6,401 nt of DNA, taken from positions 1 to 6,401 of the forward strand of contig JABABO010000160.1 of assembly GCA_014238195.1 (NCBI GenBank), written 5' to 3'. Below, piece by piece: positions 5,469 to 6,401 of this stretch. Under the pieces are notes generated by a model. It saw nothing but the letters and a program-made list of their open reading frames with translations, ran no database searches and was not told the origin of the DNA. The first letter of the stretch is position 1; the number at the start of each line of letters is the position of its first letter. The translations under genes and the position numbers were made by a program. The DNA is from Kordiimonadaceae bacterium. Its GTDB lineage: Bacteria; Pseudomonadota; Alphaproteobacteria; Sphingomonadales; Kordiimonadaceae.

Positions 5469-6401
5469 TACCACGCATCCCTATAAATCTGTAGAGCAGC
5501 ACCATAATCAACATCCCGCATATTATTACCAAGCAAGCGGGTTTGTTTCATCGCGTCTGTTGCTAAAAGTTCCAGATCATTTTCTGCGACACCGACATCA
5601 CGCAAACGGCGCTCAACGCCTGTTTGCATACATAAACCTTCTAGCCAAACGACAAAGCCCTCGCCGCCCCCGCTTACCCCCACATGATCTGCGAGTTCAG
5701 CGTATAAATGTCCTGCATTAGGCATAGTAAATTTTAGAACATGAGGTAAAACAAGCGCATTTGAAAGTCCATGTGACACATGAAAATGCCCACCAAGCGG
5801 GTATGCAAGCGCATGAACCGCCGCAACAGGTGAATTGGCAAAGGCTTCACCCGCCAGCAAAGCCCCATGCATCATCGCACGCCGCGCACCCAAATTGCTG
5901 CCATCATTACACGCCGTTAACAAATTGTCACCTAGCAGCTTTAAGGCTTTTAGGGCACACGCATCGGACCGATCATTCTTAAGGTATTTGCTGGTATAGG
6001 CTTCAATCGCATGCACCATAGCATCTATGCCCGTTGCCGCCGTTATCATACGCGGCAAGCCTGCTGTCAGTACCGCATCAAGTATTGCAACATCAGACAT
6101 CAAATGCGGCGATACAATCCCCATTTTTGTCGTCGCCCCGGTCGTGATAATCGCAACTGCTGTGACTTCTGACCCTGTCCCAGCGGTGGTTGGTACTTGT
6201 ATCACAGGCAAGCATGGCCCCATAACATTGCCAATACCATACATATCCCCAATTTCTTGATCAGATACCACAAGGGCTGCCACGACCTTAGCCGTATCCA
6301 TACTGCTGCCACCCCCAAAACCGATCACCAATTGTGTTGATGCGGCGCGGGCCTGTCGCGCGGCATTCAGCACAAGGTCTTCCGCAGGGTCGGGGACAAT
6401 A
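5468..6401 (-). CDS. Iron-containing alcohol dehydrogenase, N-terminus cut by window edge
   Basis: The visible 310 residues, counted from the first full codon at the right edge, belong to the group III (Fe-dependent) alcohol dehydrogenases, which interconvert alcohols and aldehydes/ketones with NAD(P). The reading frame stays open to the edge (IVPDPAEDLVLNAARQA), so roughly 70-80 residues are missing; the GTG at 6371-6373 is an internal Val codon, not a start. Cofactor loops are GGGSSMD (29-35) and PTTAGTGSE (70-78). The metal ligands match E. coli FucO: Asp126 and His130 in GIDAMVHAIEAY, His196 in VHALAYP and His210 in VSHG. Tyr200 stands where FucO has His267. The C-terminus DYGAALQIYRDAW is typical. 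Its TAA overlaps the thioesterase ATG, so it is upstream in the same transcript. It may act on a hydroxy acid or an alcohol, as 4-hydroxybutyrate dehydrogenases are of this family; substrate not determined. Confidence 0.93.
   Translation of the reverse strand, partial: IVPDPAEDLVLNAARQARAASTQLVIGFGGGSSMDTAKVVAALVVSDQEIGDMYGIGNVMGPCLPVIQVPTTAGTGSEVTAVAIITTGATTKMGIVSPHLMSDVAILDAVLTAGLPRMITAATGIDAMVHAIEAYTSKYLKNDRSDACALKALKLLGDNLLTACNDGSNLGARRAMMHGALLAGEAFANSPVAAVHALAYPLGGHFHVSHGLSNALVLPHVLKFTMPNAGHLYAELADHVGVSGGGEGFVVWLEGLCMQTGVERRLRDVGVAENDLELLATDAMKQTRLLGNNMRDVDYGAALQIYRDAW

Noticed and set aside
3045..6401. Straight assignment as a levulinate (Lva) operon
   Set aside because: A kinase and an SDR are shared in outline, but no LvaC/ACAD10-11-type dehydrogenase or acyl-CoA synthetase is visible, so gene symbols from that operon are not justified.

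Overview
The window reads as chromosomal DNA from a mid-GC Gram-negative bacterium. The gene content (paired FadE-type acyl-CoA dehydrogenases, TesB, APH-like kinase, SDR) and the compact AAGGG-type ribosome binding sites fit a free-living, probably marine, alphaproteobacterium. That placement is inferred from style and family, not from a marker gene. No RNA genes, mobile elements or CRISPR were seen. Genes are tightly packed apart from one 444-bp divergent regulatory gap.

Layout. (1) 1-1684, minus strand: two adjacent acyl-CoA dehydrogenase genes. The 391-aa one is upstream and complete. The second runs off the left edge. The first has the canonical flavin-contacting SEPNAGSD segment and a C-terminal catalytic-type Glu; the second lacks the TEPxAGSD segment, as in two-subunit (alpha2beta2) dehydrogenases. 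(2) 1685-2128: a non-coding gap between divergent genes with several inverted repeats and a consensus -35 for tesB. (3) 2129-3031, plus strand: an acyl-CoA thioesterase II (TesB). (4) 3045-6401, minus strand: a row transcribed as iron-containing alcohol dehydrogenase (N-terminus outside the window), single-hotdog (4HBT) thioesterase, short-chain dehydrogenase, APH/choline-kinase-like phosphotransferase. The last gene converges on tesB with only 13 bases between the stop codons.

How they may work together. Every gene fits CoA-ester or alcohol/ketone chemistry: two oxidoreductases for hydroxyl/carbonyl groups, a two-subunit acyl-CoA dehydrogenase, two thioesterases of different architecture, and a small-molecule kinase of the kind that sits beside acyl-CoA dehydrogenases. 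The kinase plus SDR plus dehydrogenase combination resembles in outline the phosphorylation-dependent hydroxyacyl-CoA breakdown known from levulinate catabolism (Lva) and mammalian ACAD10/ACAD11. The dehydrogenases here are not of the ACAD10/11 type, so that link is a hypothesis. The substrate cannot be read from the sequence; a branched, cyclic or hydroxylated acid is a reasonable guess. I see no wholly unknown protein family here. What is worth following up is the combination and the dyad-rich control region.
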